From Oscillatoriales cyanobacterium CG2_30_40_61 (GTDB taxonomy: Bacteria > Cyanobacteriota > Cyanobacteriia > Cyanobacteriales > Microcoleaceae), in contig MNYZ01000041.1 of assembly GCA_001873365.1 (NCBI GenBank), forward strand, positions 1 through 49,242: a stretch of DNA of 49,242 bases, read 5' to 3'. Positions 9,400 through 17,152 of the stretch are shown in pieces. The position numbers were made by a program, and so were the translations under genes. A model generated the notes under the pieces. That model saw only the letters and a program-made list of their open reading frames with translations. It was not told where the DNA came from and made no database searches. How positions within the stretch are numbered: position 1 is the stretch's first letter; the number at the start of each line of letters is the position of its first letter.

Positions 9400-10677
9400 A
9401 TGTCTAGTATAACCTCGCAACCTTCAAATTTCGATCCAACAACCGATGTAACCCGCCATCAAATTGTGATTGTGGGGGGAGGAGCCGGAGGAATTACCGT
9501 CGCCGCCCAACTGATGCGGAAAAATTCCAACCTCGATATTACCATTATTGAACCATCGGAGCAACATTACTATCAACCCGCTTGGACGTTAGTGGGGGGA
9601 GGAGCTTATAAGATTCAAGATACAATTAAGGATGAAAAAGACTGTATTCCCCCGGGTGTCAAGTGGATTAAAGCCTATGCGGATAAATTTGAACCCGAAA
9701 ATAATTTAGTTATTACAAAAGACGGTCAACGGATTAATTATCAATACTTAGTAGTTTGTCCGGGGATTCAAATTGATTGGCATTTAATCGAAGGATTAAA
9801 AGATGCCATTGGTAAAAATGGTGTCACCAGTAATTATTCCCGGGAATATGCCCCCTATACTTGGGAATTGTTGAAAAATTTCAAAGGCGGAAATGCAATT
9901 TTTACCTTTCCATCCACACCAATTAAATGTGGAGGAGCCCCCCAAAAAATCATGTATTTAGCCGATGATACCTTCCGCAATCATGGGGTACGGGAAAACA
10001 GCCGGGTGATGTATTGTACCGCCGTGGCGAAAATGTTCCCGATTCCTGGCTATTGTGAAGCCTTAGAAAAAATAGTGCAACGCCGGAATATTCAGGCAAA
10101 TTATAAACATAATCTCAAAGCAATTAAACCGGAAACAAAGGAAGCAATTTTTACGGTGACAACCGATAACGGTGTGGAAGAAGTCAGTATTAAGTATGAT
10201 TTTATTCACGTCACACCGCCCATGAGTTCCCCTGATTTTATTAAGAATAGTCCCTTAGCAGTGCAACCTGGGGGATGGGTAGATGTGAATAAAACCACGT
10301 TACAACATAATGTTTATCCGAATGTTTTTGCATTAGGAGATGCGTCTTCTTTACCTACTTCTAAAACGGCGGCAGCAATTCGGAAACAAGCGCCTACTTT
10401 AGTGGAAAATCTCTATAGTTTAATTCATGCTCAAAAGCTAACAGGAAGTTATGATGGTTATACCTGCTGTCCGTTAATTACGGGTTATGGAAAAACGATT
10501 ATGGCCGAGTTTACTTATGAGAATAAACCGGATTCTAGTTTTCCTTTTGACCCCACACAAGAACGTTATAGTATGTGGTTAGCCAAGCGTTATGTTTTAC
10601 CTTGGTTATATTGGAATCGGATGTTAAAAGGCGCGCCCTTTGAAGCGGAGAGTTTGAAAAAGTTAACCGGGAAATAA
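9400..10677 (+). CDS. sqr: Type II sulfide:quinone oxidoreductase
   Basis: FAD enzyme that oxidises sulfide and passes electrons to quinone at the membrane. The 425 aa resemble the mitochondrial-type (type II) enzyme. The FAD-binding loop is VIVGGGAGG (23-31); the YYQPAWTLVGGG segment is at 57-68; the first redox cysteine lies in IKCGGAPQK (C177); the second lies in YTCCPL (C356 or C357); and the second FAD contact is NVFALGDASS (308-317). The extra cysteine of type I enzymes was not found at the expected place. The C-terminal region (PWLYWNRMLKG) is amphipathic and may dock to the membrane. The gene stands alone behind its own promoter and a terminator-like hairpin. In cyanobacteria this family serves sulfide detoxification more often than anoxygenic photosynthesis. 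Confidence 0.9.
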   Translation: MSSITSQPSNFDPTTDVTRHQIVIVGGGAGGITVAAQLMRKNSNLDITIIEPSEQHYYQPAWTLVGGGAYKIQDTIKDEKDCIPPGVKWIKAYADKFEPENNLVITKDGQRINYQYLVVCPGIQIDWHLIEGLKDAIGKNGVTSNYSREYAPYTWELLKNFKGGNAIFTFPSTPIKCGGAPQKIMYLADDTFRNHGVRENSRVMYCTAVAKMFPIPGYCEALEKIVQRRNIQANYKHNLKAIKPETKEAIFTVTTDNGVEEVSIKYDFIHVTPPMSSPDFIKNSPLAVQPGGWVDVNKTTLQHNVYPNVFALGDASSLPTSKTAAAIRKQAPTLVENLYSLIHAQKLTGSYDGYTCCPLITGYGKTIMAEFTYENKPDSSFPFDPTQERYSMWLAKRYVLPWLYWNRMLKGAPFEAESLKKLTGK

Positions 10678-10688
10678 TTGTTGAGGAG

Positions 10689-10716
10689 CCGGGTTTTTCT
10701 GGAAAATCCGGTTTCT
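10689..10716 (+). terminator. Terminator-like hairpin after sqr
   Basis: CCGGGTTTT (10689-10697) pairs with AAAATCCGG (10703-10711), with one G-U pair, and is followed by a T-rich stretch. It lies 12 bases after the sqr stop and resembles the AAACCCGGTTT-type repeats near 20.4 kb. Confidence 0.55.
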
Positions 10717-10722
10717 GTGTTT

Positions 10723-10792
10723 GTAGTAAGCCCGACCGGGCTTAATCCCCAGTAGTTTATAACCTCTTCATTAACGGCTTATTATTCATCAA
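10723..10792. repeat. 70-bp dispersed repeat, copy 1
   Basis: Matches 13875-13944 at 63 of 70 positions. Four of the seven differences lie in the central AAGCCC(N4-5)GGGCTT palindrome. Its end overlaps the last codons and stop of the HTH gene on the minus strand. Confidence 0.8.
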
Positions 10793-11315
10793 TATTATTT
10801 TTAGATTCTTCACAGTTTAAATTTGACGGAAAATGGAGTTGAAGGTTGATATCAATTGAAATAGTATTTTCTTTTGAAAAATCTACATTAACTATTTTAA
10901 CTAAAGTTTCTTGAGGTAATGAATTATTGAATAAGTTTTCTGCTGAAGATGACTTTTTATAACCTGCATCATTTAACCAGTTACAAATATTACGCCAATT
11001 TCCCACGGGTTCCTGAGAAACATCTAAAAGATTTTTTAAATAAGGATATAACGTTTTACAGAGGTAAACTTCCACACTTTTAGGACTTTGAAATAGTTTT
11101 TTGGCAATTTCCGCCGGACTATAACCACACAATAGTCCCCTCAGATAAAGCTTTTCCGTTTCAGTTAACCCCTGTCGAGAACGAGGAGACAATAGCCGTT
11201 TTACTGCTTCTAGGTCTTGATACAGTTTTTGTAAATCCCAAAAGTTACTAGCCTCAGTAAACATCTCATCTTTAGTATTCATAGTAAGTCTGGGTAGTTT
11301 GACTAACGTAAGCAT
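10782..11315 (-). CDS. Small helix-turn-helix protein, probable DNA-binding regulator
   Basis: The clearest part is a LuxR-like helix-turn-helix at about residues 50-95: LTETEKLYLRGLLCGYSPAE then IAKKLFQSPKSVEVYL, in the pattern of a recognition helix (SPKSVEVYLCKTL). The N-terminal 45 residues are helical and charged. The C-terminal 60 residues (from about 118) are low in recognisable motifs. There is no receiver domain. The 177-aa frame begins at ATG 11315; a second ATG at 11282 (MNTKDEMF) looks more like a true start, but neither has a good Shine-Dalgarno. It is divergent from the CAP-domain gene across 293 bases, so it may control that gene or itself. The last codons and stop lie in a dispersed repeat, so the C-terminus may have been altered. 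Confidence 0.7.
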   Translation of the reverse strand: MLTLVKLPRLTMNTKDEMFTEASNFWDLQKLYQDLEAVKRLLSPRSRQGLTETEKLYLRGLLCGYSPAEIAKKLFQSPKSVEVYLCKTLYPYLKNLLDVSQEPVGNWRNICNWLNDAGYKKSSSAENLFNNSLPQETLVKIVNVDFSKENTISIDINLQLHFPSNLNCEESKNNIDE

Positions 11316-11608
11316 AGCGTAAAATACTAGCTTTTGTTAGTTGTGTAATAGTTTAGGTTGGTATATTCTGAAACTAACCCGCTAAAACATTAATTGTCGA
11401 GAAAACCCTAAAAACAAAAGCCAATTCCCTATGAATAGGCAGTTTTTGGTCTGGAAAAAATATGAGTTGCTCCAGTCAGAACGTAAACTTTTGTAACCCA
11501 TACTGAGGTTTGGCGTAAAAGTCGCTACTAGCCATCCATAGCAGAAATAATACATTTCAATTTTGAACGTTTGATTAGTTTTTTACCTAACCATATATAG
11601 AACTTATC

Positions 11609-13063
11609 ATGTTTGAAGTTAATTCTAACCCGCAATCAGCCAACGCTATCACTTCTTTAGCGGAGACTAACGCCTTTTTAGCAGAACAGGTGATGCCCAA
11701 AGTTTATCAGCAACTGCAACTGTTTGCTAATGATCCCAGTTTCGTTGACCAACTGAAGCTACCTTTTGGTGATAGTTGCGACATTCAAAAGGCACAAACC
11801 TTAGCCACAGAATGGCTTACGGGAAATTTTAGTAACCTTGCCCCGATTAAAATTGTCACTTCAGCCAATCTTAAAGGGGCTTCTGGGGCGTTTGCGGATG
11901 CTACAAATCAAATTTACCTAGCTGAAGATATTTTGACGGGTAGCAACGTTAATCAGGCTGTGAGCGTAGTCTTGGAAGAAATCGGACATTCTATTGATTC
12001 TCTACTTAATTCTAGCGATTCTCTTGGGGATGAAGGCGAAATTTTTGCCAATATTGTTCAAGGTAAAGGATTAAGTCCTGAACAAATTCAAACGTTAAAA
12101 GTTGAGAATGATCACGCCACTATAACTATAGATGGAAAAATACTTGCAGTTGAGTTTAATGAGGTTTATGATTTTTATTCTCAAAATTGGGGGGGTGAAA
12201 TTTTTGATTGGACAACAGGACAAAATGAAAGTAAAGGATGGTATCCATTTACTCGAAATGATCAAAGTTCTGTTACTACAAGAAATAGTATTTCTCGAAA
12301 TTGGGGTAATGGCTCACCCAGTAATGTAGGTTCAGATTATTTTGGAGTGAATTTATACACTATAACGAATTTTGAGGCAGGTAATACCTACAATTTCTCA
12401 GTCACAGCAGACGATTTTTATCGAGTAGGTGTTATCCCCGTTAACGCTAATCAATCTAGTCAATGGGTTAACATCAGTGGTCAAGATTGGAACTGGTTAA
12501 ATGATGCTAACAGTACCAAACAATATACTTTTACTCCCACAACTACTGGGGAATATTGGGTCTATGCTGGATATGCGGAAAAACAAGATACCGCCAGTTT
12601 TAATATTTCTTGGACTACCAACAATAATAACGGTGGAGGCACTACTAATAACGATCCAAACTCATTTGAACAGCGTGTTTTTGAACTAACTAATCAAGAA
12701 CGCCTTAAAGCTGGGTTATTGCCTCTAACCTATGATTATCAATTGGAAACATCGGCAGAAATTCATAGTCAAGATATGGCACTGCAAGACTATTTTGATC
12801 ATAACGGACTCGATGGCAGTAGCCCTTTTGATCGAATTGAAGCGGCAGGATATAATTACTCTTGGGCGGCAGAAAATATAGCCGCAGGTCAAACTACACC
12901 CGAACAAGTTGTCAACGGATGGATGAATAGCCCCGGACATCGTGCTAATATTCTTAATCCGAATTTAACAGAAATTGGTGTGGGCTATTACTATTTAGCT
13001 GATGATACAGGCAATCAGAATTTTAACCACTATTGGACACAAAATTTTGGAACGCCTGCATAA
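11609..13063 (+). CDS. Extracellular CAP-domain (SCP/YkwD-like) protein with degenerate metalloprotease-like N-terminus
   Basis: The 484 aa divide into three parts. Residues about 1-185 form a domain with LAEDILTG and VLEEIGHSIDSLL (121-133), followed by GDEGEIFANIV. This resembles a zinc-protease HExxH site, but the first histidine is glutamate (E123-E124-I-G-H127). Residues about 186-335 form an aromatic, Gly/Asn-rich beta domain. Residues about 352-484 are a CAP domain (TNQERLKAGLLPL, the HSQDMA helix, DYFDHNG, WAAENIAAG, WMNSPGHRANIL), as in YkwD proteins. An Asn/Gly/Thr linker near 336-350 joins the last two. There is no Sec signal peptide, and the RTX gene follows after 52 bases, so type I export is likely. 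TTGATT-17-TATATA (11571-11599) could be a promoter, but it would leave almost no leader. Confidence 0.85.
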   Translation: MFEVNSNPQSANAITSLAETNAFLAEQVMPKVYQQLQLFANDPSFVDQLKLPFGDSCDIQKAQTLATEWLTGNFSNLAPIKIVTSANLKGASGAFADATNQIYLAEDILTGSNVNQAVSVVLEEIGHSIDSLLNSSDSLGDEGEIFANIVQGKGLSPEQIQTLKVENDHATITIDGKILAVEFNEVYDFYSQNWGGEIFDWTTGQNESKGWYPFTRNDQSSVTTRNSISRNWGNGSPSNVGSDYFGVNLYTITNFEAGNTYNFSVTADDFYRVGVIPVNANQSSQWVNISGQDWNWLNDANSTKQYTFTPTTTGEYWVYAGYAEKQDTASFNISWTTNNNNGGGTTNNDPNSFEQRVFELTNQERLKAGLLPLTYDYQLETSAEIHSQDMALQDYFDHNGLDGSSPFDRIEAAGYNYSWAAENIAAGQTTPEQVVNGWMNSPGHRANILNPNLTEIGVGYYYLADDTGNQNFNHYWTQNFGTPA

Positions 13064-13115
13064 AAGAATATCGAAATTAACAAAAACCTACATTTAGATT
13101 GAAGCATTAAACACT

Positions 13116-13847
13116 ATGACATTACAACCTAGCACTCAAAGCGGTATATCTTTTTTAATCGGAGATAATACCGCAGAATCAATTATTTTATCTTCTGGAC
13201 AACTTAGTAATTATCCAGGTGGTTTATTAGCCCTCGATGGTAATGATACTGTTATCGGTTCAGAAAATAGTGAATTTATTAATGGAAATACGGGTTTAGA
13301 TTCCTTAATGGGAAATGGAGGAATTGATACCCTTAGAGGCGGTAAACAAGATGATATTCTCGATGGCGGAAGTGGGAATGATTTCTTAGCAGGAGATTTA
13401 GATCAAGATATTGTTAAAGGAGGAGAGGGTAACGATAGTTTATATGGGGGAAAAAACAGTGATCAATTGTTTGGAGATGCTGGAGATGATATTCTTTCAG
13501 GAGACAAAGATAACGATACATTGACAGGAGGAATGGGAAAAGATACGTTTGTTTTAGTTACAGATGGCGGTTTAGATGTAATTACTGATTTTGAAAATAA
13601 CATTGATATTATTAAACTGCCGGATGGTGTGACATTTAATGATATTCTGTTGCAACCCTTGTCAGGAAATACCCTAGTTATTGTTAAAAATACAGGAGAA
13701 CAATTAGCCCAAATTAATAATATTTCTGTTAGTAATTTAACGGCGGCTAGTTTTGGGGAAACAACTGCAAATGTAATCCCTACTATTCTTGATATCCCTG
13801 GTATTCCTGGTATTCCTACTATTCCTGTTTCTAACAACAGTTTATAA
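13116..13847 (+). CDS. RTX-repeat calcium-binding protein, secreted
   Basis: At least eight consecutive nonapeptides of the GGxGxDxLx type lie at about residues 75-150 (for example GGSGNDFLA, GGEGNDSLY, GDAGDDILS, GGMGKDTFV). Each would bind calcium in a parallel beta roll that folds only outside the cell. A short domain of the kind following RTX repeats (DVITDFENNIDIIKLP) comes next. The 243-aa protein ends in an unusual Ile-Pro-Gly tract (IPGIPGIPTIPV), encoded by a short tandem DNA repeat. There is no Sec signal, as expected for type I secretion. It is 52 bases after the CAP gene and probably in the same transcript. The tail is not the usual RTX secretion signal, so export by the exporter at 20.5-26.5 kb is an inference. 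Confidence 0.85.
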   Translation: MTLQPSTQSGISFLIGDNTAESIILSSGQLSNYPGGLLALDGNDTVIGSENSEFINGNTGLDSLMGNGGIDTLRGGKQDDILDGGSGNDFLAGDLDQDIVKGGEGNDSLYGGKNSDQLFGDAGDDILSGDKDNDTLTGGMGKDTFVLVTDGGLDVITDFENNIDIIKLPDGVTFNDILLQPLSGNTLVIVKNTGEQLAQINNISVSNLTAASFGETTANVIPTILDIPGIPGIPTIPVSNNSL

Positions 13848-13874
13848 TCTTTTTCCCTGGTTCTACCTGGGAAC

Positions 13875-13944
13875 GTAGTAAGCCCTTAAGGGCTTAATCC
13901 CCAGTGGTTTATAACCTTTTCATTAACCGCTTATTATTCATCAA
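13875..13944. repeat. 70-bp dispersed repeat, copy 2
   Basis: Counterpart of 10723-10792. Here the centre is a perfect palindrome, TAAGCCCTTAAGGGCTTA. It lies between the convergent RTX gene and the GT4 gene. Confidence 0.8.
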
Positions 13945-13950
13945 GATTCT

Positions 13951-14016
13951 AGGCTCTGCCTCCGGTTAAGAGCAGGCGGAGCCTGCAAAATGGCATTGCT
14001 AGGTTGAACCTAGCAA
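13951..14016. repeat. Pair of REP-like hairpins between convergent genes
   Basis: AGGCTCTGCCT (13951-13961) pairs with AGGCGGAGCCT (13974-13984), with one wobble. TTGCTAGGTT pairs exactly with AACCTAGCAA (13996-14016) around one base. Together with the neighbouring 70-bp repeat they fill the gap between two convergent genes and may stop transcription from either side. Confidence 0.65.
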
Positions 14017-14033
14017 CGAGAGAACGAGAGATA

Positions 14034-15107
14034 TTATAAATATTTTTGAATCACTTCTGCTGTTTTTTCTCCAGTTTTTTCCCAACTAAATTGTTGAACT
14101 TGTGTTAATCCTAATTGTCTTAAATGCGATCGCATTTCTGTATTATTAACCAAGGTTTCCATCGCTTCTGTAATTTCTTCTACTTGATAAGGATTAACAT
14201 ATAATGCCGCCTTTCCCCCCACTTCGGGTAAGGAAGATAGGTTAGAGGTAATAACCGGAGTTCCGCAAGCCATGGCTTCTAAAACCGGGAAACCAAAGCC
14301 TTCCCAAAGACTGGGAAAAACAACAGCAATGGCTTGATTAATTATTGTAGTTAATTCATCGGTCGGAACATAATTTAAAAACTTTACTTGTTGAGTTAAT
14401 TCTAACTCTTGAACTTGCCTTTTTAGTTCCGGTGTATAGGTTTCATCCGTTGGGCCAGCCAACCATAATTCATAGTCTGATGAGTTTTTTAACCCAGCAA
14501 AAGCACTAATTAATCGGGACACATTTTTATGAGCATCATGACGACCAATATAAAGAAAATAATTGCGGGTGGGTAAGTCTAAAAAATGGAATTGTTGCGG
14601 GTTGTAGGCTAGGGGAATGGGTGTAATTTTCTGTTCTGGAATGTTAAAAAACGCGATTAAATCTTGAGCCGTTGCGATAGAATTACAGATAATATGTTCG
14701 GCTTGAGATAATACCAAGGGAATATAATATTTAAAATAAGCTGTTAACCGAGAACCTCGCCTCGGAAACCGTAAGGGAATTAAATCATGAGCCATTACAA
14801 TAGACCGACATCCCGAATATAAAGGAGCTTCTGGAACTGGAGAAAATATCAAATTCCCCTTTAATTCCTGATAAATTTTAGGGAGTTTAAATTGTGTCCA
14901 AAGTAACCGCCTAAGATGTCCCTTTGTTCCTTGGTCGGGGGTCATATTATTGGGGATAGAATAACAGGAATAATCGAGGTTTTCTTGAGAGGTTAACAAG
15001 GTAGGTTGCAGAGGTTTTAAAGCGGGTAAAATATGACTTGCATAAATAGATATTCCTGTGGGTTCAGGAATTAAAAATGATAAATTAATCAGGAGTGAAT
15101 TACTCAT
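14034..15107 (-). CDS. Glycosyltransferase family 4
   Basis: The 357-aa GT-B enzyme most likely adds a sugar from a nucleotide donor to a surface glycan or lipid-linked oligosaccharide. An N-terminal Rossmann half begins LLINLSFLIPEPTGISIYA. The donor-binding half contains NYFLYIGRHDAHKN (about 182-195) and the GT4 E-x7-E signature in LWEGFGFPVLEAMACG (about 265-280). The DGxx loop and the C-terminal helix are normal. No signal peptide is present. It is the last gene of the rfbC-rfbD-rfbA-GT2-GT4 run, 41 bases after the GT2 stop. The donor and acceptor cannot be read from sequence; dTDP-rhamnose is a plausible donor given the operon. Confidence 0.88.
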   Translation of the reverse strand: MSNSLLINLSFLIPEPTGISIYASHILPALKPLQPTLLTSQENLDYSCYSIPNNMTPDQGTKGHLRRLLWTQFKLPKIYQELKGNLIFSPVPEAPLYSGCRSIVMAHDLIPLRFPRRGSRLTAYFKYYIPLVLSQAEHIICNSIATAQDLIAFFNIPEQKITPIPLAYNPQQFHFLDLPTRNYFLYIGRHDAHKNVSRLISAFAGLKNSSDYELWLAGPTDETYTPELKRQVQELELTQQVKFLNYVPTDELTTIINQAIAVVFPSLWEGFGFPVLEAMACGTPVITSNLSSLPEVGGKAALYVNPYQVEEITEAMETLVNNTEMRSHLRQLGLTQVQQFSWEKTGEKTAEVIQKYL

Positions 15108-15148
15108 AAAAAATCTATAATTAAAAATATTACTAAATTTATAATAGC

Positions 15149-16021
15149 TTATTTATGATATATTTTAACAATAAAATTTATAACCCCTTGGAGTTTATAC
15201 CAAGATTTTTTGGGAGTAATTAAAAGTGTCATTAAACTAATAATAGTTATTCTAAACAACCAATAAAATAGAATAACTTTAGAGGTATGTTTATCAAGAG
15301 TCAGGAGATAACTGTAAATACTATATTGAAGTTTGAGGTTAGGGTTTCTCTGGGTAATGGATGAAGTTTGATGAAATACTTGTATTTGTGGAGTAATCCC
15401 AATTTGATGTCCTTGATTTCGATATCGTAAACAGAAATCAAAATCTTCATAATAAAGGAAATAGTTGGGATCAAATTCAGGACATTCTTTAAAGTTTTTT
15501 AAATTAATTAATAGACTGCATCCCGATACCCATTCTGTTAACTGATAAGGTTCATTTTGCAATGTTTCTGAGAGTTGATTACAGACTTTAATTATGCCTG
15601 TTTTTGGGTTAAATTGTCCTTGTGTAAACTCTAATTGTCCTTTAGAATTGTAAATAACTGTTCCTAAAATAGATAATTCTGGGTAAGATTTAAAGAAATC
15701 AATTGCTGGAGATAGGGCATTTTTAGATAAATACGCATCAGGATTAATTAACCACACAATAGCTTGAGAATCTTGTTGATAAACCCAATTTAACCCCAGA
15801 TTACAAGCTCGACCAAATCCAATATTTTCGGGTGCGTCAAATACTACAATATACGGAGATTGCAACCGATGAATAGAAAGATCATCAGGAGAATTATTAA
15901 TGATAATTACCTGATAATTTATCTCTCGTAGAGACGTTGCATGCAACGTCTCTACGAGAGAATCGATTAACCTTTGAATCAGTTCGGTAGAGTAATAATT
16001 AACCGTTATCCAGTAAATCAC
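15149..16021 (-). CDS. Glycosyltransferase family 2, rhamnosyltransferase-like, with inserted palindrome
   Basis: A GT-A enzyme of 290 aa. It begins IYWITVNYYSTELIQRLIDS. The nucleotide-binding NNSPDD and ENIGFGRACNLGL motifs and the INPDAYL acidic site are present, and the acceptor region has FLYYEDFDFCLRYR (about 192-205), a pattern common in rhamnosyltransferases. The C-terminus (about 245-275) carries a hydrophobic segment that may sit in the membrane. Translation starts at GTG 16021, overlapping the rfbA stop as GTGA, so the two are translationally coupled. Residues about 21-33 (SLVETLHATSLRE) are encoded by a perfect 38-bp palindrome that looks inserted in frame between the first helix and the second strand. 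The frame is intact, so the enzyme may still work. Confidence 0.87.
   Translation of the reverse strand: MIYWITVNYYSTELIQRLIDSLVETLHATSLREINYQVIIINNSPDDLSIHRLQSPYIVVFDAPENIGFGRACNLGLNWVYQQDSQAIVWLINPDAYLSKNALSPAIDFFKSYPELSILGTVIYNSKGQLEFTQGQFNPKTGIIKVCNQLSETLQNEPYQLTEWVSGCSLLINLKNFKECPEFDPNYFLYYEDFDFCLRYRNQGHQIGITPQIQVFHQTSSITQRNPNLKLQYSIYSYLLTLDKHTSKVILFYWLFRITIISLMTLLITPKKSWYKLQGVINFIVKIYHK
15923..15960. repeat. Perfect 38-bp palindrome inside a GT2 gene
   Basis: CTCTCGTAGAGACGTTGCA followed by its exact reverse complement, centred on TGCA. The 28-bp core is the same type as the palindrome at 17125-17152, differing only at the centre. It lies wholly within the coding frame. Confidence 0.9.
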
Positions 16022-17091
16022 GCTAATTCAACTTGACTATCATCTCCAATCATAAATCGCAGGGCTTTAGGTCTTTGAGGTGCGGTACTTAGACTGGCTC
16101 GACGACCAATAACCGTATCCACAATGCGTTGATTAATCCCAATAATTTTAGCTTCACTTAAGATAACACTATGCTCGATTTCAGCATCAATTAAAGTGAC
16201 TTTATTGTCAATACTACTATAGGGGCCAACAAAGCAATTTTCTAAATAGCAATTTTCCCCAATAATCACTGGCCCCCGCACACTACAGTTAACTAATTTT
16301 GTGCCTTGACCAATTTTAACCCGTCCTAAAATATGACTATTTTCGTCTATTTCTACTGCTACATCGTAGGTAATACAGGAATCTAAAATAATTTGATTTG
16401 CACTGAGTAAATCATCTTTTTTTCCTGTATCTAACCACCACCCTTCTAAGGTACAAGCTTCTACACTTTTGCGATCATCAATTAATTGTTGAATTGCATC
16501 GGTAATTTCTAGTTCTCCCCTAGCGGAAGGTTGGATTTTAGCGATCGCATCATGAATAGTTTTATCAAAAAAATAAACCCCAACTAATGCTAGATTTGAG
16601 GGGGGAACTTTAGGCTTTTCAATTAACTTTAAAACCCGTCCTTGATCATCAACAACGGCTACCCCAAAGGCACTGGGATTAGTGACAGTTCGCAGTAAAA
16701 TTAAAGCATCTAGTTGTTGCTGTTTAAACCGCTCAGAAAATTGACTTAGTTGACTTTCAATTAAGTTATCTCCCAAGTACATAATAAAGGGAGAATCTCC
16801 TAAAAACGGTTGACCGACTTTCACCGCATGGGCGAGTCCGGCGGGTTGTTCTTGTAAAATATAGGTAATTTTTGCGCCAAAGCGATCGCCATTTCCGGTT
16901 AAATTTTTAACTTCTTCTCCGGTTTCTGGACTAATAATAATTCCAATTTCTGTAATTCCCGCCGCCACAATTCCTTCAATTCCATACCATAAAATCGGTT
17001 TATTGGCGACGGGAACAAGTTGTTTTGCACCTGTATAGGTTAAAGGGCGTAATCTTGTTCCTTTTCCACCGGAAAGAATTAGTGCTTTCAT
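16018..17091 (-). CDS. rfbA: Glucose-1-phosphate thymidylyltransferase, long form
   Basis: Makes dTDP-glucose (or another NDP-sugar) from sugar 1-phosphate and NTP. The N-terminal nucleotidyltransferase domain shows LSGGKGTRLRPLTYTGAKQL (about 6-25), QEQPAGLAHAV and YLGDNLIE. Unlike the roughly 290-aa RmlA of enteric bacteria, this 357-aa form adds a left-handed beta-helix of hexapeptide repeats (about 245-340), as seen in the archaeal and antibiotic-pathway long form. The stop overlaps the next gene by four bases, and rfbD lies 57 bases upstream across a palindromic repeat. The sugar specificity of the long form is less certain than that of short RmlA, so the gene symbol is by context as well as sequence. 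Confidence 0.88.
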   Translation of the reverse strand: MKALILSGGKGTRLRPLTYTGAKQLVPVANKPILWYGIEGIVAAGITEIGIIISPETGEEVKNLTGNGDRFGAKITYILQEQPAGLAHAVKVGQPFLGDSPFIMYLGDNLIESQLSQFSERFKQQQLDALILLRTVTNPSAFGVAVVDDQGRVLKLIEKPKVPPSNLALVGVYFFDKTIHDAIAKIQPSARGELEITDAIQQLIDDRKSVEACTLEGWWLDTGKKDDLLSANQIILDSCITYDVAVEIDENSHILGRVKIGQGTKLVNCSVRGPVIIGENCYLENCFVGPYSSIDNKVTLIDAEIEHSVILSEAKIIGINQRIVDTVIGRRASLSTAPQRPKALRFMIGDDSQVELA

Positions 17092-17124
17092 AATTAATAG
17101 TTAAGGGTTAATAGAAAACATCCT

Positions 17125-17152
17125 GTAGAGACGTTCCATGGAACGTCTCTAC
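17125..17152. repeat. 28-bp palindrome supplying the rfbD stop codon
   Basis: GTAGAGACGTTCCA followed by its exact reverse complement. Bases 17149-17151 of the right arm read TAG on the minus strand and end rfbD. Related to the palindrome at 15923-15960. Confidence 0.88.

Noticed and set aside
11609-13847. CAP and RTX genes as one gene split by a frameshift
   Set aside because: The CAP domain ends cleanly with a stop, and a 52-base gap precedes a new ATG. Both proteins look complete.
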